A stretch of DNA of 64,000 nt from Udaeobacter sp963725505 (lineage in GTDB: Bacteria > Verrucomicrobiota > Verrucomicrobiia > Chthoniobacterales > UBA10450). The position numbers and the translations under genes are program-made. This document shows positions 53,993 to 62,769 of this stretch, piece by piece. The DNA is taken from contig CAVRYN010000009.1 of assembly GCA_963725505.1 (NCBI GenBank), positions 1-64,000 on the forward strand, written 5' to 3'. The notes under the pieces are model-generated. The model saw only the letters and a list, made by a program, of their open reading frames with translations. It searched no databases and was not told where the DNA came from. Within the stretch, counting starts at the first letter, position 1, and each line of letters opens with the position of its first letter.

Positions 53993-54781
53993 TCAATTGC
54001 GCCGCAAATTGCGCATCTCGTTGAGGACAAGATTTTGCAGTCGCCGGCCGCGATTGCGCAAAAGTCTCCAAGGCCCGGCATCGACGAAGTAAGTGAGCAG
54101 AATGCTGTCGCGCGTTTTTACCTCCGGTCCAACCAGACCGACCGAATGCCAGGTGTTATCGGCAACGGCAAACGCGTACCCGGTATTTGGCGAGAATAGC
54201 ATCTGCGCCTTTTTCGGCTTCTTGCCATTCGGCAATCCCTCGTGAAAAATCGTGCCGATATGCGGCGTTGAGTTGTCGGGCGGCAGGTAAAACTGGACGG
54301 TGATGCCCTTCCAGAGCGTGTCCGAGTGCGCGGTAATGAAGTATCCGGAAGTGTCGCGCGTCAGGATTGGCACTGGATACATTCGGATCTTCGCAAAATC
54401 AGCTCCGAACCGGTGTCTTAAGCCGGGTGCAAGTCGCTCTACGAAAACTTTTCCCAGCGCTTTGGAACGGAGGACGCGGCCCGCGACGTCCCAGACTTCG
54501 CGTTTCTTCGGCGGCAGGTGGCGGGTGTATTCCGGGAAAAGATCGATCTTGGTGCGCGTCGGCTTTCCCTCGGCTGTGACATTTCTTAGTTTAGCTTTGC
54601 CAGACAGCGCCCGGTAACCGCCGTCTGCCACCGGCATTGCGTCCAACATTTCGGCGTAGAAATCATCGGGGAACACGCGATCAAATCTCAAATGATAAAA
54701 TGGCGACTCGTCTGCCTGCGCCCTTTGGATGGATCGCACGGCGAAATCGATCAAGTTTTCAATTGACTGCGGTTGCTCCAT
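53993..54781 (-). CDS. 2-oxoglutarate/Fe(II) oxygenase-like protein
   Basis: 262 residues. The double-stranded beta-helix signature is present: I-T-A-H-S-D near residue 152 supplies His and Asp for iron, and T-W-H-S-V-G near 212 the second His, with a later Arg for 2-oxoglutarate. D-F-Y-A-E-M-L-D-A-M near the start is the usual lead-in helix. Such enzymes hydroxylate small molecules or proteins; the substrate is unknown. ATG 54781. No operon partner is seen. Confidence 0.75.
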   Translation of the reverse strand: MEQPQSIENLIDFAVRSIQRAQADESPFYHLRFDRVFPDDFYAEMLDAMPVADGGYRALSGKAKLRNVTAEGKPTRTKIDLFPEYTRHLPPKKREVWDVAGRVLRSKALGKVFVERLAPGLRHRFGADFAKIRMYPVPILTRDTSGYFITAHSDTLWKGITVQFYLPPDNSTPHIGTIFHEGLPNGKKPKKAQMLFSPNTGYAFAVADNTWHSVGLVGPEVKTRDSILLTYFVDAGPWRLLRNRGRRLQNLVLNEMRNLRRN

Positions 54782-55097
54782 CGATCGTTGTCAGACGGCT
54801 ACTTTAGGAATGCCATTCCGCTGTGCAATGAATAACGCTCCGTCCACTGGCAATTTTCAATTGGATAACGAGTGCAATGCGTGCGCCCGGGTCACCTGTC
54901 CTTTTACAGGGAGATGGGGAGGGTGAGGGTTTTTAAGTGCAACTGCGCGATCCTCGCGATCCCTCACCTCCATCCTCTCCCCTTGCCCAAGGGGAGAGGC
55001 GAGAAAGACCGCTCAGAATGTGTCGAGCTGGAATGTCGGCGCCGATGATGTTAAGCATCGCAAAGAGAAAGCCGCCGAAAGCGTTCGTGGTTTAATA
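54782..55097. other. Intergenic region with a strong hairpin
   Basis: CCTCTCCCCTT (54974-54984) pairs perfectly with AAGGGGAGAGG (54989-54999) around GCCC. An upstream GGGAGGGTGAGGG (54915-54927) is complementary in part to CCCTCACC at 54961, so a larger fold is possible. No gene seen. It may serve as a terminator or be a dispersed repeat. Confidence 0.55.
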
Positions 55098-55727
55098 ATG
55101 AGCGAGGCAACCGAAAAACATTCGCGTCTCTCGCGTTTCAGCCGTTGGGTGGCGGAGCTACTCCTTGTATTCGTCGGTGTTTACGCGGCGTTTTGGCTCA
55201 ATAATTTTCAGCAGCATCAGCAGGATACAGAGCGGCACGACCGAATCCTGGCGTCGATCGAGCGAACGCTGCGCGACGGAATCGAGAGCAACAAGATTAA
55301 CCGCGCGGAACAAGAAAAAGAAGCCGCGGAGTTTCGGCGTGTCCTCGACGCCGGTGAGATGCCGCCGCTGCATCCATTTGTTTTTACGACCGACTACAGC
55401 CCCGGCGACTTTGCCACGATGCTGCAAGCCGGCGGCATCCAGCTGCTCGACCTGGAGACGCTTACCGCGCTGCGCAACGACGAATCGGTTATCCGGTGGG
55501 GACTGAGCCGCATGGCGCGCTATCAAAAATTAAGTGACGAATTGATCATCCCGAATCTCGACCAGGACATTTCCTTCTTTTACGATCCAGCCACCAAGAA
55601 ATTGCGAAAACGGTTCGAGATATATCCCGAAGCCTTGGAAGCAAGGGTGAAATTTGCTAACGATCTTGAACGGACCCACACGGAACTGCTCAAACAAATC
55701 CAAGCCGAACGCCAACGAAATCATTAA
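55098..55727 (+). CDS. Single-pass membrane protein (DUF6090-like)
   Basis: 209 residues from ATG 55098. Residues 18-38 form one membrane helix (L-L-L-V-F-V-G-V-Y-A-A-F-W-L-N), followed by a long coiled-coil-like segment (H-D-R-I-L-A-S-I-E-R-T-L) and an outer domain with W-G-L-S-R-M-A-R-Y. This E-L-L-L-V-F-V-G-V-x-L-A-F-W-L plan is common in DUF6090-type proteins; role unknown. It ends just before the hydrolase start. Confidence 0.65.
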   Translation: MSEATEKHSRLSRFSRWVAELLLVFVGVYAAFWLNNFQQHQQDTERHDRILASIERTLRDGIESNKINRAEQEKEAAEFRRVLDAGEMPPLHPFVFTTDYSPGDFATMLQAGGIQLLDLETLTALRNDESVIRWGLSRMARYQKLSDELIIPNLDQDISFFYDPATKKLRKRFEIYPEALEARVKFANDLERTHTELLKQIQAERQRNH

Positions 55728-55728
55728 T

Positions 55729-56814
55729 ATGAATCCAACACTGCGAGTCGTTGCATTTTCCTTGTCGGTCTTTGCCGCGAGTTTTGCGTCGCCCGCCGAT
55801 TATCCCACGCCGACGGAAGGCGATTTCACGATTCGGAATTTCAAGTTTGCCTCGGGCGAAAGCTTGCCGGAGTTGCGTCTTCATTATCGGACGTTGGGCA
55901 AACCGGAGAAAGATGCGCAGGGCAAAACGATGAACGCAGTTCTGATCATGCACGGGACAACCGGCAGCGGCGCGCAGTTCGTTCCGCGCCCGGAATTTGC
56001 GAATGAGCTTTTTGGGAAAGATCAGCCGCTCGATGCGACGAAGTTTTTCATCATCCTGCCGGACGGAATCGGTCACGGCAAATCGAGCAAGCCCAGCGAC
56101 GGACTCCATGCAAAATTTCCGCGCTACGGATATCTCGACATGGTGGAAGGGCAGTATCGTTTGCTCACCGAAGGACTCGGAGTGAACCACGCGCGCCTCG
56201 TGATGGGAACTTCAATGGGCGGGATGCACACCTGGCTCTGGGGCGAGTCGCATCCCGATTTCATGGATGCGCTCATGCCGCTGGCGAGTTTGCCGACCCA
56301 AATTTCGGGGCGGAACCGCGCGTGGCGCCGCACTGTCATCGACGCGATTCGCAACGACCCGGCATGGAACGGCGGCGAATACAAAACACAACCATCGAGT
56401 CTGCGCACCGCGGCTCAGATGCTCTGGTTCATGAGCAGCAATCCGGTGTTGCGTCAAAAAGAAGCGCCAACGCTAGCGAAAACTGACGAAGCGCTCGACA
56501 AATTCGTCAATGACTACGTGAAAACGAGCGACGCAAACGACGTGCTCTACGCGGTCGAAGCCTCACACGATTATGATCCCGAACCAAACCTCGAAAAAAT
56601 TCGCGCGCCGCTTCTGGCGATCAATTCCGCCGACGACCTGATCAACCCACCGGAGCTGGGCATCCTCGAGCGCGAGATCAAGCGCGTCCCGCGCGGGCGC
56701 GCCATTGTGATCCCATTGAGCGACAAAACACGCGGCCACGGCAGCCACACGATCGCGGCGTTGTGGAAAGATGACTTGGTGAACCTGCTACAAGAAACCG
56801 AACGGAGTCAGTAA
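55729..56814 (+). CDS. Exported alpha/beta hydrolase of the homoserine O-acetyltransferase (MetX) fold
   Basis: 361 residues from ATG 55729. A signal peptide covers about 1-22, unusual for MetX, which is cytoplasmic. The fold is clear: L-R-L-H-Y-R-T-L-G, V-L-I-M-H-G-T-T-G-S, L-P-D-G-I-G-H-G-K-S-S-K-P, the nucleophile elbow G-T-S-M-G-G-M-H-T-W, a late Asp (S-A-D-D-L-I-N-P-P) and the His in T-R-G-H-G-S-H. So the catalytic triad is complete. Being exported, it is likely an esterase or hydrolase rather than a methionine enzyme. It overlaps the end of the convergent gene at 56808 by seven bases. Confidence 0.85.
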   Translation: MNPTLRVVAFSLSVFAASFASPADYPTPTEGDFTIRNFKFASGESLPELRLHYRTLGKPEKDAQGKTMNAVLIMHGTTGSGAQFVPRPEFANELFGKDQPLDATKFFIILPDGIGHGKSSKPSDGLHAKFPRYGYLDMVEGQYRLLTEGLGVNHARLVMGTSMGGMHTWLWGESHPDFMDALMPLASLPTQISGRNRAWRRTVIDAIRNDPAWNGGEYKTQPSSLRTAAQMLWFMSSNPVLRQKEAPTLAKTDEALDKFVNDYVKTSDANDVLYAVEASHDYDPEPNLEKIRAPLLAINSADDLINPPELGILEREIKRVPRGRAIVIPLSDKTRGHGSHTIAALWKDDLVNLLQETERSQ

Positions 56815-57552
56815 TCCCGGACCATCATGGCCCCGACCCTTTTGGTAGCTCTTTGCTCGGCAGCTTCGAGAATTTGGCTTCCATTCCGTGTTCGATCCTT
56901 TGCTGCTTGATACTTGCTTTTTGCGTTCTTGAGGGTCACGAGCAGTTTTGTCATTCCGTCATTCAGCCCCTTGTTTCCCGCGTCCCATTCCGACTTTGGC
57001 TTGAAAGTCACGCGCGGATAAATCTTCGTTAGGTCTGGCACAACTTTTCCTTCTCTTTGAACTCTCTCAATGATCGGAATCAATTGATCGATGTCACCAA
57101 AAGCATATCCGTTGATGTAGTGGTCCGACCAACTGTTGAAAGGCATTCTGCGCCTGGAACAGTTCGAAGCCGGGATCGCCCATGCTGCCCATCTTGTCGC
57201 GATCGATCAGACTCGCAAAAAGACGTCCGCGATATTGGGCCGAATAAAACCAGTAAATTGATTCTTTTCTGAAGCCGAGATCATAGAGCCGAATCGCGGC
57301 GACGTACACCTCGGCGAAATTGAGAGTGGCCCATGACTGTTTCATTTTCGAGATCGTCGCGACAAACTCGGGTTCGCTTTTCGCGGCCAGGCCACTGCTA
57401 AACGGGCCGACGTCAATAGCCGGGCCTTTGGAATTGTAGTACGGCGTGACATAAATCTCGATTCGAGCGGGATCGTTGATGGTTTGCCCAGCAGCGAGAC
57501 CGGCACAACCGAAAACGGCGATGACGAGAAGAGCGGTGAGATTGCGCTTCAT
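56808..57552 (-). CDS. Exported protein of unknown function (one +1 frameshift)
   Basis: ATG 57552 opens a signal peptide (A-L-L-V-I-A-V-F-G-C-A-G-L-A-A-G). The protein is then rich in Tyr and Phe (Y-Y-N-S-K-G, F-Y-S-A-Q-Y-R-G-R). At the three-base A/T run near 57138-57142 an extra base shifts the frame; removing it joins Q-N-A-F to N-S-W-S-D-H-Y-I-N-G-Y-A-F. The corrected length is about 247 residues, ending at TAA... 56808. No family is recognised. Confidence 0.7.
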
Positions 57553-57669
57553 TGCGAGCTAGCGAGCGGGAAGCTCAACCGTAGGTTCGGCTGGCGCAAG
57601 TGACAGGGCGTCGCCGAAACTCATAACGACAGGTGTATTCACTTGGGAAATCTGATAGAGGGAAATGTT

Positions 57670-57990
57670 ATGAGGTCCGTCTGGCGCAAACATCTCATCA
57701 TTTGTCTGTTTCTTGGGCTGCTCGCCGTCCCAATCTATTTCCTGGATCGGGCGTTGCTCGGCAGAGGCGGCGGCGGCAATTGGATCACACTGGATTTCCG
57801 GGGCCTTATCTTTTGGACGTACGTCACCTTACTCGCCATCCACGTCACCCTAAGTTCGATTGCCGTTCCGTTATTTCCCAAGGCCGGAGCGTTGCGCATT
57901 CACTTTGGATCGATGGTGCTTTCCGTGATCCTGCTCGTTACAGGGCGTCACGGCTTACGGGAAACTGCGCCGTCTGGCCATCTCCAATGA
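57670..57990 (+). CDS. Small integral membrane protein
   Basis: 106 residues from ATG 57670 with a GAGGG site. Three hydrophobic segments: L-I-I-C-L-F-L-G-L-L-A-V-P-I-Y-F-L, then I-F-W-T-Y-V-T-L-L-A-I, then L-S-V-I-L-L-V-T-G. No family recognised. The next gene's ATG overlaps its stop (ATGA), so the pair is co-translated. Confidence 0.65.
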   Translation: MRSVWRKHLIICLFLGLLAVPIYFLDRALLGRGGGGNWITLDFRGLIFWTYVTLLAIHVTLSSIAVPLFPKAGALRIHFGSMVLSVILLVTGRHGLRETAPSGHLQ

Positions 57991-58430
57991 ACACCGAGCG
58001 GTTCATGGAGAGTCGCAGACCTCTTATGAATGTGATTGAACTAAAAGAGTGGTCGTATTTTCCCGATGAGAGTCATCCAACGGAGATCCGCGTGAGCGTG
58101 GTCGTGCATCAATCAGGCAGGTTTGCGGGCAACGTGACCGGGGAGCAAACGGATCCATCAGGCTTCTCAATAACCATTTTCGAATCGACGAACGGACCCG
58201 AGAGTCAGCGACAGGTTAGCGGGGAAGAGGCATTCACATATGCATTCCCGCTAAAAGTCCTGACCGCGGTGCGCGCCGACAACGTGCGCATTACGTTGTA
58301 TCTGTTTAAGGCTCCCAGTGGACCTGCTGCCGGTGATATTACGAAAGTGTTTATGAAGTCGCCGCAGCAGGACGACGATGGCGAGTATTTCTACGGCGCG
58401 CTGCCAGCTCCTTCCCAACCCGGCAAATGA
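57987..58430 (+). CDS. Uncharacterised protein co-translated with the membrane protein
   Basis: 147 residues from ATG 57987, overlapping the previous stop by four bases. It has regular beta strands (E-I-R-V-S-V-V-V-H, F-S-I-T-I-F-E-S, V-R-I-T-L-Y-L-F) as in a small beta-sandwich, and no signal peptide. Alternative ATG at 58026 would drop 13 residues. Function unknown. Confidence 0.6.
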   Translation: MNTERFMESRRPLMNVIELKEWSYFPDESHPTEIRVSVVVHQSGRFAGNVTGEQTDPSGFSITIFESTNGPESQRQVSGEEAFTYAFPLKVLTAVRADNVRITLYLFKAPSGPAAGDITKVFMKSPQQDDDGEYFYGALPAPSQPGK

Positions 58431-58479
58431 GCGAGACTGAGCTGCACCGCAGCAAAGACTCACTCAAGCTATCGTCGCT

Positions 58480-58677
58480 TTAGCTCGTCGCGAGGTCGTT
58501 ATAAGATTTGTTCGGTTGCCTTTGCGTTAAGCCCTCGAGCAATTCCATCAGGCGCGTCTCGTAAGAATCACACGTGGGAGACTCGCCATTTGGCTGGACC
58601 CATTCGGGATGTTGGATCCGCAGGTCATCGTGAATCTGTTTCCGCAACTCTGCGTAGGTCTGGACTTGTTGAAGCAT
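58480..58677 (-). CDS. Small conserved protein of the I-H-D-x-L-R-x-Q-H-P-(D/E)-W family
   Basis: 65 residues from ATG 58677: L-R-K-Q-I-H-D-D-L-R-I-Q-H-P-E-W-V-Q-P-N-G followed by C-D-S-Y-E-T-R-L-M-E-L-L-E. Its decayed relative lies at 49551-49682. The single Cys, His and Trp are kept in both. A helical DNA- or protein-binding role is possible; no function is known to me. Confidence 0.65.
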   Translation of the reverse strand: MLQQVQTYAELRKQIHDDLRIQHPEWVQPNGESPTCDSYETRLMELLEGLTQRQPNKSYNDLATS

Positions 58678-58697
58678 GACCACTGACCTGTCTGCGC

Positions 58698-58877
58698 TTA
58701 CCTCGGTGCCGCCGCCATCGCGTTAGCCAATAAAATAATTGGCCAGACGGCTATGAACACAATCATCCCGAAGGCAACCAGTTCGGATAAATATCCAGGT
58801 TGTGTCCGGTAAGCATATCGATCACTGAAGAAACGAGAGACGCGAACGAGCAGCGAGTTAGTAGTTTCCATGTTCAT
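58698..58877 (-). CDS. Small single-pass membrane protein
   Basis: About 59 residues from ATG 58877. The C-terminal half is one membrane helix (L-V-A-F-G-M-I-V-F-I-A-V-W-P-I-I-L-L-A) ending in a short Ala-rich tail. It lies just upstream of the small conserved protein on the same strand. No family recognised. Confidence 0.4.
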   Translation of the reverse strand: MNMETTNSLLVRVSRFFSDRYAYRTQPGYLSELVAFGMIVFIAVWPIILLANAMAAAPR

Positions 58878-59079
58878 GTCGACAATAGACAACCGTTTGA
58901 GTCTCCGCGTTTACCCGCAAAGGTAACGCTCCTGTCACTTTCGGTAGCGGCAACGTTACAGAGTGACGCGCCCTACATTTCTGGGCGGGCCGCGATGGAT
59001 CGGGGCGCGCCGATGAGTTTGCGATTTATCAGTGACCGGAATGTGGACGTGATGAACTCAGAAATGGTCGGGCTGGGCG

Positions 59080-59313
59080 CTAGTAATACGCGCCCCCGTA
59101 GTAACTGTAATATGGATAGTAAGGGTAATAATCCGGCCCGTAATAAATGTCGTAGCGGGACTCCGGAGTGTGATTGGTCTCGGTGTAACTCCATTCGGCA
59201 CACCCGCCGAATGAGAGAGCAAAAAGGCCCGCGCACAGCCAGGAGACAATCGATGCCGCCGGCCCGGAGTGTGTTTTCCTTGTTGCGCTCAATGAAACCT
59301 CTCTCCAGGTCAT
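59080..59313 (-). CDS. Small Tyr-rich lipoprotein
   Basis: 77 residues. The signal region ends in L-S-F-G-G-C-A-E, an acceptable lipobox (G-G-C). The mature part is very rich in Tyr and Pro (Y-G-P-D-Y-Y-P-Y-Y-P-Y-Y). A companion of the same type is at 59567-59851. Probably attached to the inner leaflet of the outer membrane; role unknown. Confidence 0.6.
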   Translation of the reverse strand: MTWREVSLSATRKTHSGPAASIVSWLCAGLFALSFGGCAEWSYTETNHTPESRYDIYYGPDYYPYYPYYSYYGGAYY

Positions 59314-59356
59314 TTAAATGCAGCGGCTCAAAGAAACAAAGCCAAAAAATAGATTC

Positions 59357-59460
59357 CGTAGCCACGCCTCTGTGAGGCGCCTGCTTCCCTAGATCCCCTG
59401 TGTGGACGGCGCACCCGCCTTCGCGTCGCTTCGGCGTGGCAAGCAAGCGCCGTGGCTACA
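59357..59460. repeat. REP-like doublet 2, interrupted by another repeat
   Basis: Starts CGTAGCCA then CGCCTC-TGT-GAGGCG, and ends CGTGGCTACA, as in the REPs around the RAYT gene, with the stem bases changed on both sides. Between the two halves lies the dispersed element of 59413-59442 (also at 38610 and 41971). Confidence 0.55.
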
Positions 59461-59566
59461 GCGCTCGCGAAATTTAAGCGAATAGCGAATCACCTTTGCC
59501 ACGTGACTTGAGCGCATCGGCACACGGTGTCTGTGCCGACACGTCAATCACCACACGCGTCGCGAA

Positions 59567-59851
59567 TCAGTGCGAATAAGCGCCGTAGTAGTACGGCTCG
59601 TAAACGTGCATGCCATCGATGATGCGGTAACGCGGGCCGTTAGGTGCATCCGAAAACGGATACGCTTGGTAGTACCCGTCGTAGTCGCGCCAGTAAGATC
59701 CGCTCGGAAAATAATAACCGCTGTCATACGCGGTCACGGGAGGCGCTTCCGCGCAACCCGTGATAAAGACGGCGACGACGACCGCGCAAAGCAACGACAG
59801 CAACACCCCTCGCCTGCGGTGTTTGCTTTCGCATTTCCTTGTTCTTTTCAT
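59567..59851 (-). CDS. Small Tyr-rich lipoprotein, companion
   Basis: 94 residues. A Lys/Arg-rich start, a hydrophobic core (L-L-C-A-V-V-V-A-V-F) and the lipobox I-T-G-C-A-E near residue 33. The mature part is Tyr-rich (D-S-G-Y-Y-F-P-S-G-S-Y-W-R-D-Y) and ends in Y-E-P-Y-Y-Y-G-A-Y. It differs in sequence from the neighbour at 59080 but shares its plan. Function unknown. Confidence 0.65.
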   Translation of the reverse strand: MKRTRKCESKHRRRGVLLSLLCAVVVAVFITGCAEAPPVTAYDSGYYFPSGSYWRDYDGYYQAYPFSDAPNGPRYRIIDGMHVYEPYYYGAYSH

Positions 59852-59952
59852 CAGCTAATATAACACCCTTTCAGTGAATCTGTTTCGGTGAATCTGAATT
59901 TCATTTTTCGCTTCTTGACGCGGAGCGCGGGACGCTCATTTTGCACCGCGCG

Positions 59953-61630
59953 ATGACGAGAGCTGTTTTTGCTGTTTTCCTGATAGGTCTCTTGCCCGTG
60001 TTCGGGCAGGAGCCGCCGAATTTCGACGTGATCATCAAAGGCGGCACGGTTTACGACGGAACGGGCGCTGAGCCGCGACATGTCGATGTTGCGATTCGCG
60101 GCGACCGGATCGCAGGCGTCGGCGATTTCAAGAACGCAAAGGCAAAAACAATCATCGATGCGAGGGGGCTTGCCGTGGCGCCCGGGTTCATAAACATGCT
60201 TTCGTGGTCAACCGAGTCGCTAATTCAGGATGGCCGGTCGCAAAGCGAGATTCGACAGGGCGTCACTACAGAGATCATGGGCGAAGGCGAATCGATGGGC
60301 CCGGTGAACGATCGTGTGCGCGAGCACTTGTTGCGCGAACAGAGCGACATCAAATACGACATCAAATGGAACACGCTCGCGGAATATCTGCGTTATCTGC
60401 AGAGCCGCGGTATTTCCTGCAATGTCGCATCGTTCATCGGCGCGACCACGGTCCGCGAGAACGTGATCGGTTTCGAAGATAAAGCAGCCGACGCCGGAAC
60501 AGCTCGATCAAATGCGCGAACTCGTTCGCAAAGAGATGGAGGCGGGCGCGCTGGGGATTGGCACCTCGCTGATTTATCCGCCTGCATTTTATGCGAAGAC
60601 GGAAGAGCTGATTGAGCTGTGCAAAGTCGCCGCGAAATACCACGGCAAATACATCTCGCATATGCGCAGCGAAGGGAACCGATTGCTTGAAGCGCTGGAC
60701 GAACTCATCCGGATCAGCCGGGAAGCAGGAATTCCGGCGGAAGTTTATCACATTAAAGCGGCGGGCGAGCCGAATTGGGGCAAGATCGATGATCTTCTGT
60801 CGCGAATTGAAGCGGCGCAGAAGGAAGGACTGAAAATTACGGCAGACATGTACACTTATACGGCCGGCGGTACCGGGCTCGACGCGTGTCTCCCGCCTTG
60901 GACTGAGGACGGCGGATACCCGGCGTTGTTCAAGCGACTGCGCGATCCTGCGACGCGTGAAAAAATCAAAACGCAAGTGCAAACGCCAAGTGACGACTGG
61001 GAAAATATGTACCTCGCTGCAGGCGGCCCGGAACACATTCTTCTCGGCCAGTTCAAATCGGAAAAATTGAAACCGCTCACTGGCAAAACGCTCGCCGAAG
61101 TCGCGAAGATGCGCGGCAAAGATCCAATCGATACGGCGATGGACTTGATCGCCGAGGACGGATCGCGGATCGGGACCATCTATTTCATGATCTCGGAAGA
61201 GAATATCAAGAAAGAGCTCGCCAAGCCCTGGATTTCGTTCGGCTCGGACGAGGCGTCACAGGCACCGGAAGGAGTCTTCTTGAAATCGAATCCGCACCCA
61301 CGCGCCTACGGGAATTTCGCGCGCGTGCTTGGCAAATATGTGCGCGACGAAAAGATTCTTCCCATGACCGACGCGATTCATCGCCTGAGCGGATTGCCCG
61401 CCACGAATCTCGGCCTCGATCATCGCGGATTTCTCAAAGATGGAATGTTTGCCGACGTGGTGGTCTTTGATCCTGCGACCATCGCGGATCGCGCCACGTT
61501 CGAGAAACCGCACCAATACGCGGTTGGCGTGAAACACGTATTCGTGAACGGCGTACAGGTTCTCAAGGACGGCGAGCACACCGGCGCAAAACCGGGCCGG
61601 GCCCTGTGGGGTCCGGGAAAAACGAAGTAA
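59953..61630 (+). CDS. Exported D-aminoacylase-like amidohydrolase (one +1 frameshift)
   Basis: From ATG 59953 a signal peptide (F-A-V-F-L-I-G-L-L-P-V-F-G-Q) leads into an amidohydrolase fold. D-V-I-I-K-G-G-T-V-Y-D-G-T-G opens the first beta-sandwich and A-P-G-F-I-N-M the barrel. The frame shifts near 60484-60488; removing a base gives K-A-P-T-P-E-Q-L-D-Q-M-R-E-L. The rest reads intact (I-S-H-M-R-S-E-G, G-L-D-H-R-G-F-L-K-D-G) to 61630, corrected length 558. The usual first metal motif H-x-H is replaced by N-M-L-S-W, as in one known-looking subgroup. The true substrate is unclear; N-acyl-D-amino acids are possible. Confidence 0.82.
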
Positions 61631-61663
61631 GGAAAACAGATTCCACGCGATAAGATCGACACC

Positions 61664-61739
61664 TGTAGCCGCTTCCCTGTGGGAAGCGCAATGCGGATGG
61701 AGTTTTCAAACCCACGTCGCCCGCAGGGCGACGGCTACA
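61664..61739. repeat. REP doublet 3, 3' flank of the RAYT gene
   Basis: 76 bases: GTAGCCG, a hairpin CTTCCC-TGT-GGGAAG, a spacer, a second hairpin TCGCCC-GCA-GGGCGA and CGGCTACA. The outer GTAGCC and GGCTAC are inverted. A near-identical copy lies at 62217-62292 in the same direction on the other side of the transposase gene. Confidence 0.9.
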
Positions 61740-61740
61740 G

Positions 61741-62208
61741 TTACGCCCGGTCGATTACGACGATCTCCCCGGAATACGGCCAATCGTCTGCGTTTCTGAC
61801 CAATCCCGCGCGAACTGGATTCTCCCGGACGTAATTCCATTTTTGCGCGTAGCTTTCATCGCTGCGCAGAAGATGATCGAAAAACCCCCGCTGCCAGATT
61901 GGCGATTTCGTTCCTGGATGCTCGATTTGCTTTGCGAGGTTTTGTTTCAGCACGCCGATCCAGCGTCCCAGCTCGAAGTCATCGGGTCCACAGACGAATA
62001 GATGCAAGTGATCCGGCATGATCACATAGCGGCCCACGGCAATGTTATGCTCCGAATACGCGTGTGTCGCGAATCTTACGAATGCGGCGTGCACCGAGTC
62101 CGATGCGAGTAATTTCCTGCGGCGGTACGTGCAGCACGTAACAAAGAACACAGGATTGTGCGGGAAAATCCAGCGCAAGCGCGGCGGAACTCTTGGATAT
62201 TCGCGCAC
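61741..62208 (-). mobile_element. REP-associated tyrosine transposase (RAYT)
   Basis: About 155 residues from GTG 62208 (the frame also runs back into the REP to 62277). It has the IS200-like fold: F-F-V-T-C-C-T-Y-R-R-R-K, the metal motif V-I-M-P-D-H-L-H-L-F, W-Q-R-G-F-F-D-H-L-L-R, and the catalytic Tyr region S-Y-A-Q-K-W-N-Y with N-P-V-R-A-G-L at the end. RAYTs cut and move single-stranded REP units and are kept as single genes between REPs. Both flanks here are REP doublets, and two further REP-like doublets occur at 53906 and 59357, so this gene probably maintains them. Confidence 0.9.
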
Positions 62209-62216
62209 GCGAGTCT

Positions 62217-62292
62217 TGTAGCCGCTTCCCTGTGGGGAGCGCAATGCAGGATGTAGCCACAAACCCACGTCGCCCACAGGGCGACGGCTACA
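62217..62292. repeat. REP doublet 4, 5' flank of the RAYT gene
   Basis: Same 76-base structure as 61664-61739, with GTAGCCG, CTTCCC-TGT-GGGGAG (one mismatch) and TCGCCC-ACA-GGGCGA, then CGGCTACA. The transposase ORF's possible upstream start lies inside it. Confidence 0.9.
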
Positions 62293-62358
62293 GATGGCAC
62301 TGATGATCGCGCTTCAGTTGAAAACGAAGCGCACGGGGTGGAAGTTTAGTTTTCCGTC

Positions 62359-62769
62359 ATGGATCCAATCAGGAACATTAAGTTGCGTTGGCTGCACGGT
62401 GCCTTGCAGGACGTCACCTATGAACTGTCGCGCTCGCAATTTTCCAGGTTTGCTCCGCACGCATGGGAGCCGGCAATCAACGCGTACCGCTGCGAAACAT
62501 GCATTCGCATTTGCGTCGATCTGGCAGGCGTTGAGCGCTCGCTAATCGATCTCACGGTTGAACCGCGACGCGTGGTGATTCGCGGCACGCGCGAGCTGCC
62601 AGAGCCGACGCACGAGGAGGGAAGCGCCGTGCAATTACTGGCAATGGAGATCGATTATGGACCGTTCATACGGGAAGTGCCGTTGCCAGCCGAAGTGGAA
62701 ATCGACCAGGCCCACGCAGAGCAGCGAAACGGATTGCTCTGGATTTCGCTGCCGTTGAAAGAGCCATGA
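62359..62769 (+). CDS. Hsp20-like small heat-shock protein
   Basis: 136 residues from ATG 62359. The alpha-crystallin pattern is weaker than in 49742-50212 but clear: W-E-P-A-I-N-A-Y-R-C, V-D-L-A-G-V-E-R-S, R-R-V-V-I-R-G-T-R, D-Y-G-P-F-I-R-E-V-P-L, and L-L-W-I-S-L-P-L at the end. Its stop overlaps the lon ATG by four bases, so a small heat-shock protein and the Lon protease are translated together, fitting a hold-or-degrade logic. Confidence 0.88.
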   Translation: MDPIRNIKLRWLHGALQDVTYELSRSQFSRFAPHAWEPAINAYRCETCIRICVDLAGVERSLIDLTVEPRRVVIRGTRELPEPTHEEGSAVQLLAMEIDYGPFIREVPLPAEVEIDQAHAEQRNGLLWISLPLKEP

